Counted from the first letter of the stretch, positions 27,503 to 37,980 are shown. The stretch is DNA of 39,591 bases from Candidatus Woesearchaeota archaeon (GCA_016179945.1 JACPCE010000011.1:1-39591); one strand, 5' to 3'. Translations and numbers: made by a program. Notes: a model not told the origin generated them from the letters alone.

Positions 27503-29221
27503 ATGGCAAAACATGCTGATCTAGAAGCAAAAATTCATAGAAAAGTAACATCAGGTGTATTGCAGCAATGTATTGATGATTTTGGTTTCTCAAATAAACT
27601 AAGAGTAAATAAAAATATTAAAAGAGTAAATAAATATGATTATGATGGTTTTCTAAAACTTGGTTTCTTTGATTTGTATGATGATTCAATAGCTCTGTTT
27701 GTTTCATCACAAGATGTAACTTTTGATGGAAGACCTATAAAAGTTTTTCTAGTACCAAGAACAATAGAAGGTTCATTTTTAATAGATAAGAATAATGGAT
27801 TATTAGCAACAAGATATTTCTATGATATTCAAGGAAATTCTATAAATCTTATTAATACAGAAGAGCCATTAATTCTTGATGGATTAGATATTTCTTATGG
27901 GGGTTTATTTGGAGAATATAATTATCCAAAAGAAGCATTAACTACAACTAAATCTCTGGCAAGATTGACAAATGATAAAATACTATTTAAAAAATTATTA
28001 ATAGACAAGGGAATAAAGACACCAGAATATCATGTTGTAAGACCAAGAGAATATAAAGGAGTAAGAAGAGAAATATTAGATTTCACAAGAAAATTTGATG
28101 TTGATGAAGGTTTTGTAGTAAAGGGAAACAATGGTTCTTGTGGTGACTATGTAAGGATGTATGATCAAGATCAAATAGAAAGTTCAGCACGTTTTGCTGA
28201 AAGTTTAATTGAAAGAAATAAAAGTGTTATATTGGAAAGAAGAGTTATACCTCTAGAACTTAAATCAGGAAGATCAAATGAAGACTGGAATGTTAGAGTT
28301 TTAGTAACTGTTTCTGCAAATCCACAATATATAGATGCTGAAGTTAGACATAGGCCAATAAGCAAGGATACAAAAAACAAGCCTGTAAATATAGCCAAAG
28401 GAGCTAAAGCTTCAGAAATAAGTTATATAGCTGAAAAAAAAGGAGTCTCAGTAGATGAAATAATAGAAACATCAATCAGAACTGCTAGAGCAATATATTC
28501 TTCTGGAAATAATCAAAACAATTTTGGATTTGTTGGTTTAGATTTAATTGTTACTGCTGAAGGCAGTTATGTATTAGAAGCAAATTCTGGTCCAGGAGGT
28601 TTTTCTACATTATCTAAAATTAGAGGATTACCTAGTGATTCTTTTAAAAGATTATTTACTTCATTCGGAAATATTTTATTATCTAATCATGAACGTGCAG
28701 CAAAAGTACGTAAAAGATTTAGAGTTTCTGATATGATGCGAGGCTCAACTGGCGAAGTGCTTTATAGATTAGGAGATTTAGAAGATGCAGTTATTGAGTA
28801 TAGAAGAGATAAAAGAACAATTAATAATGAAGAGGCCCAGCACCAACTAGGAGATTCTCTAGAAAGATTAGGAAGGCATGATGAAGCAGTAGAGGTTTAT
28901 AAGAGAATAATAAAGATAAATCCTTCTTCATCAACAGCTTATTTTAACTTATGTTATACTCTTGTTATATTAAACCGTTATGAAGAAGCATTAATAGCGT
29001 TAGATAAAGTTTTAGAAATTGATGAAGAGAATGCAAAAGCTCATGCTAATAGGGGTTATGTTTTATGGAATTTGGGCAAAGAAAGAGAAGCTTACATAGA
29101 ACATAAAAATGCTGTAGATTTAAAAGGTGTTAAGAACAAGTGGGCCTATAAAAGAGCAAATGCTTTAGCATCAAAGGGCAATTATAAAGAAGCAATAAGA
29201 TTATTGGGATTATTTGTATAA
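27503..29221 (+). CDS. ATP-grasp domain protein fused to C-terminal TPR repeats
   Basis: LARLTNDKILFKKLLIDKGIKTPEYHVV...GFVVKGNNGSCGDYV...GFVGLDLIVTAEGSYVLEANSGPG; then EALIALDKVLEIDEENAKAHANRGYVLWNLGK. Confidence 0.83.
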   Translation: MAKHADLEAKIHRKVTSGVLQQCIDDFGFSNKLRVNKNIKRVNKYDYDGFLKLGFFDLYDDSIALFVSSQDVTFDGRPIKVFLVPRTIEGSFLIDKNNGLLATRYFYDIQGNSINLINTEEPLILDGLDISYGGLFGEYNYPKEALTTTKSLARLTNDKILFKKLLIDKGIKTPEYHVVRPREYKGVRREILDFTRKFDVDEGFVVKGNNGSCGDYVRMYDQDQIESSARFAESLIERNKSVILERRVIPLELKSGRSNEDWNVRVLVTVSANPQYIDAEVRHRPISKDTKNKPVNIAKGAKASEISYIAEKKGVSVDEIIETSIRTARAIYSSGNNQNNFGFVGLDLIVTAEGSYVLEANSGPGGFSTLSKIRGLPSDSFKRLFTSFGNILLSNHERAAKVRKRFRVSDMMRGSTGEVLYRLGDLEDAVIEYRRDKRTINNEEAQHQLGDSLERLGRHDEAVEVYKRIIKINPSSSTAYFNLCYTLVILNRYEEALIALDKVLEIDEENAKAHANRGYVLWNLGKEREAYIEHKNAVDLKGVKNKWAYKRANALASKGNYKEAIRLLGLFV

Positions 29222-29299
29222 CTCTAAATTTTTCTGTACAAAAGTTTTAAATATAAAATAAAAATCCAAAAATTATGATAACAAAGATTTCAGAGGATA

Positions 29300-29641
29300 A
29301 TGTGCAAAAAAGCACTGGTTGTCTTTTCTATAAGTAATGAATTATTTCAAATATTATTAAATATCTCGATTAACAATTTAAATTCAAAACAAAAGAAAAT
29401 AATAATACATTTAAGAAATAACAACGTAAATATAAATGTTACAAGAATAATTGAAAATTTATCTGAAAATCTAAAATGCTCAAAATCGACAATATGGAAC
29501 AATCTTAAAGTTCTTAAAAAATACAAATTAATAGATTATGGATCGTTAAACAACAAAGGGATTCCAATAAATATAACAAACATAGGAAGATTTATTTCTG
29601 AATATTTGGAGGAAAAACATGATAGACCCAAAAACTTATAA
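29300..29641 (+). CDS. Winged-HTH-like protein overlapping pheS start
   Basis: LKCSKSTIWNNLKVLKKYKLIDYGSLNNKGIPINITNIGR. Confidence 0.6.
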   Translation: MCKKALVVFSISNELFQILLNISINNLNSKQKKIIIHLRNNNVNINVTRIIENLSENLKCSKSTIWNNLKVLKKYKLIDYGSLNNKGIPINITNIGRFISEYLEEKHDRPKNL

Positions 29642-31214
29642 GTTATTTAGCTTAAACAATTCCATGGATATAAAGAGGTTAATAGAAAGTTTAAGTTCTT
29701 CAGAAAAAAAAGTAATTCCTTTTCTAGAAAAGTATCCATATTTTAGTGATTTAGTTAAAAATTCAAAACTTCCAGATATAGAAGTTCATAGAGCCCTGCA
29801 ATGGCTAGAAAGCAAGGGGGTTCTGAATATAAAAACTAAAGAAAATAAAATAGTTCTCCTATCAGATAAGGCTAAAAATTATAAAGAACTTCCAGAAAGA
29901 ATTCTCTTCAATAATTTATCAGAGAAAGAATTAACTTTAGAAGAAATAAAAAATAAAACAAACTTAAATTATCAGGAAATAAACATTTCTATTGGATTAT
30001 TAAAAAGAGATAATTTAATTGAAGTTATTAAAGATAATAAAAATTTAAAAATAAAAATAAAAAATACAAATTATGAAAAAAAGTCTCCTGAGGAACAATT
30101 ATTTTTAAGAATAGTTGAACATCCTAAATTTTTTAATGGAGAAAGTTTTACATTTGACAAATTAAATGATGGTGACATAAGGACATTTGAAAATTTAAAG
30201 TCCAGAGGTCTAGTAAACATTGATACTAAACAAGAGAGACTAGCAATTTTAACAGACTTAGGAAGACAATTAGTTAAAGAAAAAATAGATTTAGATATAA
30301 TAGAACAGATAACTCCTCAAATAATAAGAAATCACGAATGGAAGAACAAAAAGTTCAGGATTTATGATATTAAATCTGAAGTACCAACTATAAATAGGGG
30401 AAAAAGGCATTTTGTTGATCAGTCTATAGGGTATATTAAAAGAATCTGGCTGGACTTGGGATTCCAAGAAATGTCTGGAGATATTGTACAGACTGCATTC
30501 TGGGATTTAGATGCTTTGTTCGTTCCTCAAGATCATCCAGCAAGAGAAATGCAGGATACTTTTTACCTAGGAAATAAAGGTGTAATGGCTAAAGGAAAAC
30601 TTCCAGAAGAATTATCAACTAGAATAAAAAAAGTTCATGAAAATGGTTACAATACAGGAAGCAAAGGCTGGGGTGGTAAGTGGAGTACTGAAATTGCTAA
30701 AGAATTATTATTAAGAACACATACAACTGTTTTAAGTGCTAAAACATTAAGTAAATTAAAAAAAGAGGATTTACCAGCTAAATTTTTTGCAGTTGGAAAG
30801 GTCTATAGAAATGAAGCTTTAGATTGGAAGCACTTGTTTGAATTTTATCAGGTAGAAGGAATTGTAGTTGACCCATATGCGAATTTAAGAAATTTATTAG
30901 GTTACTTAAAAGAATTCTTTAGAAAGATGGGATATACTGATGTTAAAATAAAACCTTCTTTTTTTGGCTATACAGAACCAAGTGCTGAGATATTTGCATT
31001 TAATCCAGTTAAAAGGCAGTGGGTAGAAGTTGGTGGATCAGGAATATTTCGTCCTGAAGTCACTAAGCCATTATTAGGATTTGAATGTCCGGTTCTAGCT
31101 TGGGGATTAGGTATGGAGAGAATAATTACAAATTATTATGGAATAAGTGATTTAAGAGAAATTTACAAGAATGATCTAAAACAATTAAGAGAAGCTAAGG
31201 AGTTTTTGATGTAA
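29619..31214 (+). CDS. pheS: Phenylalanyl-tRNA synthetase alpha subunit
   Basis: DLGFQEMSGDIVQTAFWDLDALFVPQDHPAREMQDTFYL; FFGYTEPSAEIFAF; GLGMERI. Confidence 0.97.
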   Translation: MIDPKTYKLFSLNNSMDIKRLIESLSSSEKKVIPFLEKYPYFSDLVKNSKLPDIEVHRALQWLESKGVLNIKTKENKIVLLSDKAKNYKELPERILFNNLSEKELTLEEIKNKTNLNYQEINISIGLLKRDNLIEVIKDNKNLKIKIKNTNYEKKSPEEQLFLRIVEHPKFFNGESFTFDKLNDGDIRTFENLKSRGLVNIDTKQERLAILTDLGRQLVKEKIDLDIIEQITPQIIRNHEWKNKKFRIYDIKSEVPTINRGKRHFVDQSIGYIKRIWLDLGFQEMSGDIVQTAFWDLDALFVPQDHPAREMQDTFYLGNKGVMAKGKLPEELSTRIKKVHENGYNTGSKGWGGKWSTEIAKELLLRTHTTVLSAKTLSKLKKEDLPAKFFAVGKVYRNEALDWKHLFEFYQVEGIVVDPYANLRNLLGYLKEFFRKMGYTDVKIKPSFFGYTEPSAEIFAFNPVKRQWVEVGGSGIFRPEVTKPLLGFECPVLAWGLGMERIITNYYGISDLREIYKNDLKQLREAKEFLM

Positions 31215-31215
31215 A

Positions 31216-32877
31216 ATGCCAACAATAAACGTCAATAAAAAAGAATTCCTAAAAAACATAGGTAAAAAACTTTCGGATGAGGCTATAGAAGAAAAAATCT
31301 CTATGATGGGTGTTGCTGTTGAAGAAGTAAAAGATAATGAAATCATAGTTGAAGTATTTCCAAACAGGCCAGATTTGTTAAGTGAATATGGTCTGGCAAG
31401 AGCAGCATCAACATTCTTAGGAACTTCTAAAGGTCTTAAAAAATATAATGTAAATGAATCAAATTACGTCCTAAGAGTGGAAAAAACATTAGAGAATTGG
31501 TCTTATGCTGTTGCAGCAGTAGTTAAAGGTTTAAGATTAAATGACACAAAAATAAGAGAGATAATTCAAATACAGGAAAAATTAGGCATTACATTCTTAA
31601 GAAACAGAAAAAAGGGAGGCTTAGGTTTGTATCCATTAGAAAAAATAAAATTTCCAGTCAAATTTACTTCAGAGTTAAAAGAGAAAATAAAATATCGTCC
31701 TTTAGAATATCCAAAAGTATTGTCGGCAGAAGAAATTCTAGAAAAGCACCCGACAGGAATTAAATATAAACACCTGGTGCAAGGCTGGAAAAAATTTCCT
31801 ATTTTTATTGATTCCAAAAATACATTAATGTCAATGCCCCCAATTATTAATTCCCATGATGTAGGAAAAATAACAGAAGATACAACAGATGTTTTTGTTG
31901 AATGTACTGGTCCAGATTTTAAAACAATAAACGCAGCATTAAACATCTTAGTTACAGCATTAGCAGATATGGGTGGAAGAATTTATGAAGTAAAATGTGT
32001 TTATGGAAAAAAAACATATATAATACCAAATCTAAAATCTGAAGAGGTAAAAATTGATGTTGATTATATAAAAAAAAGAATTGGTTTGGATTTAAAACCA
32101 TATGAAGTTTCTAGGTTACTAGAAAAAATGGGATATGGAATAAAGAAAAAAGGAAAAGATTTATTTGCGTTAGTTCCTGCATACAGAGCAGATGTAATAC
32201 ATCAGATAGATCTTGCAGAAGACGTTGCAATTGCTTATGGTTATGATAATTTAAAGGAAGAAATCCCAAATGTTGCAACAATAGCTGAAGAAAATAAATT
32301 TGAAGTGTTTAAAAGAAAAATCTCAAATGTTTTAACAGGTCTTGGTTTATTAGAAACACACACTTATAATTTAACAAGTAAAGAAAATCAGACTATTAAG
32401 ATGAATATAAATATAAAATGTGTAGAGTTATTGAACTCATTAAACGAAGAATACAATGTTCTTAGAGCATGGATGATTCCAAGCCTAATACAAATATTAA
32501 AGGAAAACAAGCATAATGAATACCCTCAAAATATATTTTGTTCAGGAAATGTATTTAGTCATGATTCTGAGAAAGATACAGGAATTAAAGAATCAATAAG
32601 GCTAGCAGTAGTATTAAGTAGTACAAACGCTAATTTTACAGAAATAAAACAGATTTTAGATTCTCTAGCAAAAGCATTAGACTTCAAATATCAGATAAAA
32701 GAAGTTGAACATTCTAGTTTTATTCCAGGAAGGATTGGAAGAATAAGCGTTAATTCAGTGGATATTGCTTATATTGGAGAAATTCATCCCCAGGTTCTTG
32801 AAAATTTTAACTTAGAAATGCCTGTAGCAGCTTTAGAAATTAATTTAAGTGATTTATACGGGTTGATAATTAAATAA
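31216..32877 (+). CDS. pheT: Phenylalanyl-tRNA synthetase beta subunit
   Basis: IIVEVFPNRPDLLSEYGLARA; MPPIINSHDVGKITEDTTDVFVECTG; PAYRADVIHQIDLAEDVAIAYGYDN. Confidence 0.97.
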   Translation: MPTINVNKKEFLKNIGKKLSDEAIEEKISMMGVAVEEVKDNEIIVEVFPNRPDLLSEYGLARAASTFLGTSKGLKKYNVNESNYVLRVEKTLENWSYAVAAVVKGLRLNDTKIREIIQIQEKLGITFLRNRKKGGLGLYPLEKIKFPVKFTSELKEKIKYRPLEYPKVLSAEEILEKHPTGIKYKHLVQGWKKFPIFIDSKNTLMSMPPIINSHDVGKITEDTTDVFVECTGPDFKTINAALNILVTALADMGGRIYEVKCVYGKKTYIIPNLKSEEVKIDVDYIKKRIGLDLKPYEVSRLLEKMGYGIKKKGKDLFALVPAYRADVIHQIDLAEDVAIAYGYDNLKEEIPNVATIAEENKFEVFKRKISNVLTGLGLLETHTYNLTSKENQTIKMNINIKCVELLNSLNEEYNVLRAWMIPSLIQILKENKHNEYPQNIFCSGNVFSHDSEKDTGIKESIRLAVVLSSTNANFTEIKQILDSLAKALDFKYQIKEVEHSSFIPGRIGRISVNSVDIAYIGEIHPQVLENFNLEMPVAALEINLSDLYGLIIK

Positions 32878-32891
32878 ATTTAGTTTAATTT

Positions 32892-33576
32892 TTAGTATTT
32901 AGCAATCATCCACATAACCTCAAAATACTGCCTGAAAGAATCTGCAACTTTTTTATTGCTTATTAAAACAACAGTTGGATTTTTAGTTAGTAAAACAATC
33001 ATTACTTTATCAAGCCAAATATTGATTTCCGCAGGTGTAGTATTTTCTAAATACTTAACTTCAAACAATTTTGGATGTTTGAACTGTTCTTTTATATTTT
33101 CCCTTGCTTCTTCATTGTATATTATTCTTTGTTTTATCACCATGTCAGCTAATTCCTTAAGGTGTTTATTAAAGAATATTTTAACTCTTTCTTCATCTTC
33201 TCCCTTGCTTGCACCAAAAACATAGTTCATATCTCCCTTTTTTAATTTAGAACAAATTTTGTTTCAATTTCAGTTTAGGAATTATTTTTTTTATTTCTTC
33301 CTCTTGTTTGTTAATTGCGTTTTTCTTATCTTCCAAGAAATCAATTAATCTTTCAGGATCAACTGCTTTAAAATACTTAACATTAGAAATTATTACATAA
33401 CTTACCAATCCCTTATGCATTAACCTTTCCAAGCCGTCATAAACTTTGGAAGTATGTATACCTGTTTCTTTTATTATATTTCCTGTGGTTGTTGAGCCAA
33501 TTTTTAATAAATTTAAATAAATTTTAGTTTCATTCTTAGTTAATCCAATTTCTTCTAGTATTTTTTCATAAACCAT
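32892..33576 (-). pseudogene. Split/degenerate TrmB-like regulator: HTH half (33247..33576) and C-terminal half (32892..33230)
   Basis: EKILEEIGLTKNETKIYLNLLKIGSTTTGNIIKETGIHTSKVYDGLERL...IIPKLKLKQNLF*, then new ATG MNYVFGASKGEDEERVKIFFNKHLKE...TTPAEINIWLDKVMIVLL. Confidence 0.7.
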
Positions 33577-33681
33577 AACAAGTACAATAACTTGCTTCTT
33601 TTAAGCCTTTCTTTTTGTTCCCCCTAATGGGAAGAATAATATTTATTAAAGGAATTACATTTTCTACTATTTAATAGTAAA

Positions 33682-34089
33682 ATGAGACTAAACAATAGAA
33701 AAATAAAATTAGGAACTGCTGTGCACTATTTAGTTGATCCTGAATTGAAAGATGAAGAGACATCATGGTCTTCTTCATATCAGACACCGATTATAAGTTT
33801 TTTAACATACGACAAAGTAAGACATAATTTGCAAGATTTATCGGCTTTATTAGGAACATTTAAACCAATAACCAATGTTTATAGTTCGGCAAATCCAGAA
33901 ACAGAAACCATAGTTTTACTTGAAGATAGCATTGTGATATTAGGAAGCAGCACGATTAGGGTAGATAAAAGAAGTCATAGAATAACCTTAATACCAAAAA
34001 GCGACAAATTAACAGACCTAGTAAAATCAGCAAAAGAAATAGGTTTACCATACGAAGGTCTTGAATATTTTAAAATATTTTATGAATAA
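33682..34089 (+). CDS. Hypothetical protein
   Basis: Complete ORF preceded by TATA-like tttaatag region. Confidence 0.55.
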   Translation: MRLNNRKIKLGTAVHYLVDPELKDEETSWSSSYQTPIISFLTYDKVRHNLQDLSALLGTFKPITNVYSSANPETETIVLLEDSIVILGSSTIRVDKRSHRITLIPKSDKLTDLVKSAKEIGLPYEGLEYFKIFYE

Positions 34090-34360
34090 GAACATAAGAA
34101 AAATGAAAAAGAGAAATACACTTAGTGAACTTGTATTAATATTTAGAGTACCAAAAAGACATCATGGTAATGAACCATTTATGTTAAATTTTAGGCCTGA
34201 TTATTTTAATATATCAGAATATAAAAATTTTCTAAACTGTGAAGAATTAATTAACACAGGCTTTGGGACTTATAATAAATTTAGTGATTTGCCTGGTTTT
34301 GAAGAATTTGAAAATGCAAGATATCCTATTAGAAGGGTAATTTATAGAATAATGAAATAA
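34061..34360 (+). CDS. Hypothetical protein
   Basis: Overlaps preceding ORF; possible later start MKKRNTLSELVLIF. Confidence 0.45.
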   Translation: MNILKYFMNKNIRKMKKRNTLSELVLIFRVPKRHHGNEPFMLNFRPDYFNISEYKNFLNCEELINTGFGTYNKFSDLPGFEEFENARYPIRRVIYRIMK

Positions 34361-34373
34361 AAAAGAAAAAAAT

Positions 34374-34742
34374 TTATCTAAATAAATTCTTTACATCTTT
34401 GTTAAATGCTAGGAAATAAATTATTATAGCATTTATTATTGTTCCAATTGGGAAGCTTAGCAAACCAATCACTCCAAGCACTATTGCTGTAATTCTAGCC
34501 CAGTTTCTATTTCTCCATAAGCCTAGACCTACAAAAAAACCTAGAACTGCGAAAGCTATCATTACAATACCCATAGCAGCAAATAAGCCGCCAAACAAAC
34601 CACTAATTGAAGCAAAGCCCGTCATACCAATAGCACTGCCGCCAAAGAGCATAAGTAATCCACCAATGGCGCCTAAACCTGCTCCAATCCAGTACAATAT
34701 TGATATAACTTTAACTACTGTTTGTGCTGAACTTTTTTCCAT
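34374..34742 (-). CDS. Small multi-TM membrane protein
   Basis: Gly/Ala/Leu-rich TM helices; ggaggt RBS upstream. Confidence 0.7.
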   Translation of the reverse strand: MEKSSAQTVVKVISILYWIGAGLGAIGGLLMLFGGSAIGMTGFASISGLFGGLFAAMGIVMIAFAVLGFFVGLGLWRNRNWARITAIVLGVIGLLSFPIGTIINAIIIYFLAFNKDVKNLFR

Positions 34743-34843
34743 ATTTCACCTCCTTAATGCCCGGCAATATACACAAAACCAGATATTTAAACATTCTTAT
34801 TTTAAACAAAAACATTTATAACATTATTAATATTGAAAAATTT

Positions 34844-35677
34844 ATGGAAGTAAGGTACAGTTTATTATTAAAAAAAAGTTTGCATGATTTTAAGAAAAAT
34901 CCAGTATTGCTTCTCCCCTTGGTTTTCACAATATTCATCGGAATTTTTCTATTTCTAATTTTTTTTACACAAGTAATTGTTTTTGGATACTTAAATTTAT
35001 CTTATGAAACAAATTTAATTAAATTCATTATTTTGTTGTTAATATTCATATTTATAGATATTATATTGCTAATATTATCAGGGGCATTAATTAATTCAAT
35101 GTATTTTGGATTATTGCATGCAATTATTACAAAAAAAGAAGCCTTAGTAAAGGATATGTGGAACGGTGCTAGTAAATTTACAATTTTATATTCTAAGTTT
35201 TATTTAGTTAAATTATTATTATTTGTTGTTCCAATATCAGTTCTTGCACTGCTTATATTTATTGGGTTTTTAATAAGCAAAGGTACAGGCATTGTGTTTG
35301 CATTTATTTTTGGTGCTGTTTTAATATTATATTTATTGGCGTTGTGGTTATTATTCACATTTGGTTTTTTATTTTTTGCTCCAATTATGACTAAAAGCAG
35401 GACAAATTCAGTAATATTATTAATTAAAGAATCTTTGAAATATACAAGAGAAAATTTAGGACATGCAGTTTTAACATGGCTTATAGTATTTGTAATAAGT
35501 TTAACAATAACAATAGCAAACCAAATTTTAGGTTTTCTAATAAAAGTTTTACCATCAATATCATTGGTATTTGTTATTCTTACAATATTGCTGACAGTTT
35601 TTGCAGTATTATTAATTATATGGCTAAAAATATTTTTATTTAATTCTTATTTTAATTACAATTTAAAGAATTTATAA
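34844..35677 (+). CDS. Multi-TM membrane protein
   Basis: MEVRYSLLLKKSLHDFKKNPVLLLPLVFTIFIGIFLFLIFF...; start moved to 34844, about 30 nt after TATA-like element. Confidence 0.7.
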   Translation: MEVRYSLLLKKSLHDFKKNPVLLLPLVFTIFIGIFLFLIFFTQVIVFGYLNLSYETNLIKFIILLLIFIFIDIILLILSGALINSMYFGLLHAIITKKEALVKDMWNGASKFTILYSKFYLVKLLLFVVPISVLALLIFIGFLISKGTGIVFAFIFGAVLILYLLALWLLFTFGFLFFAPIMTKSRTNSVILLIKESLKYTRENLGHAVLTWLIVFVISLTITIANQILGFLIKVLPSISLVFVILTILLTVFAVLLIIWLKIFLFNSYFNYNLKNL

Positions 35678-36397
35678 ACTTTTAATTAATTTTATATTTA
35701 TTTCTCCAAAATGCTCTTTTTGTTCTAAATCAACTTTTTCTTGATTAGATAAATGCAATAATGGAACAAAAGTTATTATCTTGTCTTCTTTTCTACCACT
35801 AGGAACCAATTCTGAAAAAGTTAAGTTGTCTTTTTTTGTAAATACTAGCTTTATTTTATCATATAGTTCCATAATTAATTTAGTAATATCAATTTTTTTC
35901 TCAGGAATGCTTAGATTAGCAGGTATACTATTTCTGTCTGCAATTCTGAGTAATCTTCTCTGATTGACTTCTAATGCCCTTTCCAAGGCGCTTATTAAGT
36001 CATCAATTTGTACTCTCTTTTTTCTTGCTTGCGGTGTTTTTATTGTTAATTTTGGTTCTATATCAAGAATAATTCTTCTGCTTGCAGGATCCATAAATTG
36101 GTCAAGTTCTTCCATTGGAGCAGGAAACATTAAATTATCAAGAACTCCAATATCCTCAACTATTAATTTTTCAGATTTAATTTTCAGTAATATTGCAGAT
36201 GCAAGTAATACTTTTCCAGATATAAATAAATTGGCTTCCTGCAATTTTTTTACAATATCTAAGTATTTATTTGCTAATATAGAAATATCAATATCCCATG
36301 GATTTATTTCCCCAGATTTGACTAAATCATGAAGAATAGTCTGCCAAGTAATTTCATCCTTCTGCATTAACAAATTTAAAATTCTATCTTGTGACAT
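35672..36397 (-). CDS. scpA: Segregation and condensation protein A
   Basis: DEITWQTILHDLVKSGEINPWDIDISILANKYLDIVKKLQEANLFISGKVLLASAILLKIKSEKL. Confidence 0.9.
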   Translation of the reverse strand: MSQDRILNLLMQKDEITWQTILHDLVKSGEINPWDIDISILANKYLDIVKKLQEANLFISGKVLLASAILLKIKSEKLIVEDIGVLDNLMFPAPMEELDQFMDPASRRIILDIEPKLTIKTPQARKKRVQIDDLISALERALEVNQRRLLRIADRNSIPANLSIPEKKIDITKLIMELYDKIKLVFTKKDNLTFSELVPSGRKEDKIITFVPLLHLSNQEKVDLEQKEHFGEINIKLIKSL

Positions 36398-36451
36398 ATA
36401 GATTATTCATTATATTATATTTAAATAGCTTATGGCCAATTAAATCAGAAA

Positions 36452-37768
36452 ATGAAAAGCTCAGATATTTCTAAAATTAGAAGGGAAGCGCTTTTGCCAG
36501 CAGTTGAATTTAGAGAAGCTAGAGATCCTCCTTTAAAGATACTTAAGCAAATGAAGATTCATGACTTGCTGTTATTTATTGGTTATTTAAGACAGCAAGG
36601 GGTTGTTTTTAATTATCTAGATGAATTAAGAAACAGAATGCCTAACCTTTACTCTAGAGCTGATGATGTTGTAGGTGTTGAAAAAGGATATTGTCTATTC
36701 ATTACAATAGGGCACATAGTAAAAGGAAGAAGATTGCCTTACAAAAAAAGTCAAGGGTCAGAGGTTGTTTATCATTTAAGGCAGCTTTACAAAGAAGGAT
36801 ATAGTTTAACTAGACCTGTTTTAGATACAGAACTGAGGGGTTTATATCCTGCTTTAACTTCAAGTTTGTCTAGGTTATGTGGTGATATAGATTTTAGTTA
36901 TACAATTAAACCTGTTGTAAAACCATCAAGCACTAGAAAATTAAAAGCTGATTTTTTCATTTCTTTTGGATATGGTTACGAATCATTGGAATTAACAACC
37001 GCAATTCTAGCAGCAGGTATAGATGTTAGAACTTTGAAAGAAGAGGAAATAAAGCATAAAAGAGATTTAATAGATTTAGTTGTATGTCACTTGCGTGTTG
37101 GTAAAGTTATTCCTGAAATTTTAGTTAGGGAATTAAGAAAATTTTTCGGTAATGGTAACGCACACCCATATCTTAATAGATTTAGTTTTCCAAGTGCAAT
37201 AAATAATCAAATTATTTATTATATGGGGTCAGTAGCAGCTAGTAAACTTTTTAGTGCATCTAATGATATAGCAGACATGTTTGACAAAAAAGGTTTGGAA
37301 GATATTGGAGAAGTTACTTATAATAGAGGAGTATTTACTCAAAGATATGATAAGTTTTTTTATTATGAAGCTTTAATTAATATGTATAAAATATTAAAAA
37401 AAAGAATTACTAAAGAAGATTCTATTTTAATAAATGAAGATGGATTTAAAAAAAGATATGAACTTCATTATGATGCTTTGATGTATAAGTATGGTAATTG
37501 GAATGGAATTTTAGTGGCCTTTTATGGATTAGAAAATGTTGAATTCCCGAATAATGATAAAGTAAACACAACTATTGATGCTAGGCTTTTAGCAGAAGAA
37601 TTGAATTTAGAAGAAAAAGATTTTTATAAATTTGCTAAATTAATAAAATTGCCTTTAACTTCAAGAGAAGAAAGATCTAATAAATTTGTTCATGAGGAAA
37701 ATGCAAAAATATTATTAGAAAAAGTTAGAAAAAGATTTGAGTATTATGAAACTAGAGAAGCTACTTAA
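36452..37768 (+). CDS. Uncharacterised 438-aa protein
   Basis: Long ORF with native-like composition; contains KYGNWNGILVAFYGL, resembling homing-endonuclease-associated repeat motifs. Confidence 0.65.
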   Translation: MKSSDISKIRREALLPAVEFREARDPPLKILKQMKIHDLLLFIGYLRQQGVVFNYLDELRNRMPNLYSRADDVVGVEKGYCLFITIGHIVKGRRLPYKKSQGSEVVYHLRQLYKEGYSLTRPVLDTELRGLYPALTSSLSRLCGDIDFSYTIKPVVKPSSTRKLKADFFISFGYGYESLELTTAILAAGIDVRTLKEEEIKHKRDLIDLVVCHLRVGKVIPEILVRELRKFFGNGNAHPYLNRFSFPSAINNQIIYYMGSVAASKLFSASNDIADMFDKKGLEDIGEVTYNRGVFTQRYDKFFYYEALINMYKILKKRITKEDSILINEDGFKKRYELHYDALMYKYGNWNGILVAFYGLENVEFPNNDKVNTTIDARLLAEELNLEEKDFYKFAKLIKLPLTSREERSNKFVHEENAKILLEKVRKRFEYYETREAT

Positions 37769-37845
37769 TTATTCTAAATAAATTAAAAAATATTTTCAAA
37801 AATTTTATAGAAAGGTATATAAATTTATAATGTTAATATTAATTA

Positions 37846-37980
37846 ATGGAAACAGTAACAATACCAAAAGAAGAATATAAAAGATTAAAGAAAAAAGAAG
37901 AAATAGCTGATGATGCAATTATTCAATTAAATTTAAGCCTTGATGATATGAAAAATAATAGGATAAAGAGAGTTGCTTAG
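37846..37980 (+). CDS. Small RelB/VapB-like antitoxin (44 aa), not in the supplied ORF list
   Basis: METVTIPKEEYKRLKKKEEIADDAIIQLNLSLDDMKNNRIKRVA; TATA-like tatataaatttataa upstream. Confidence 0.65.
   Translation: METVTIPKEEYKRLKKKEEIADDAIIQLNLSLDDMKNNRIKRVA

Noticed and set aside
26774-29221. A complete DGR cassette
   Set aside because: No reverse transcriptase ORF, Avd or template repeat is visible in this window, so only a target-like gene is claimed.
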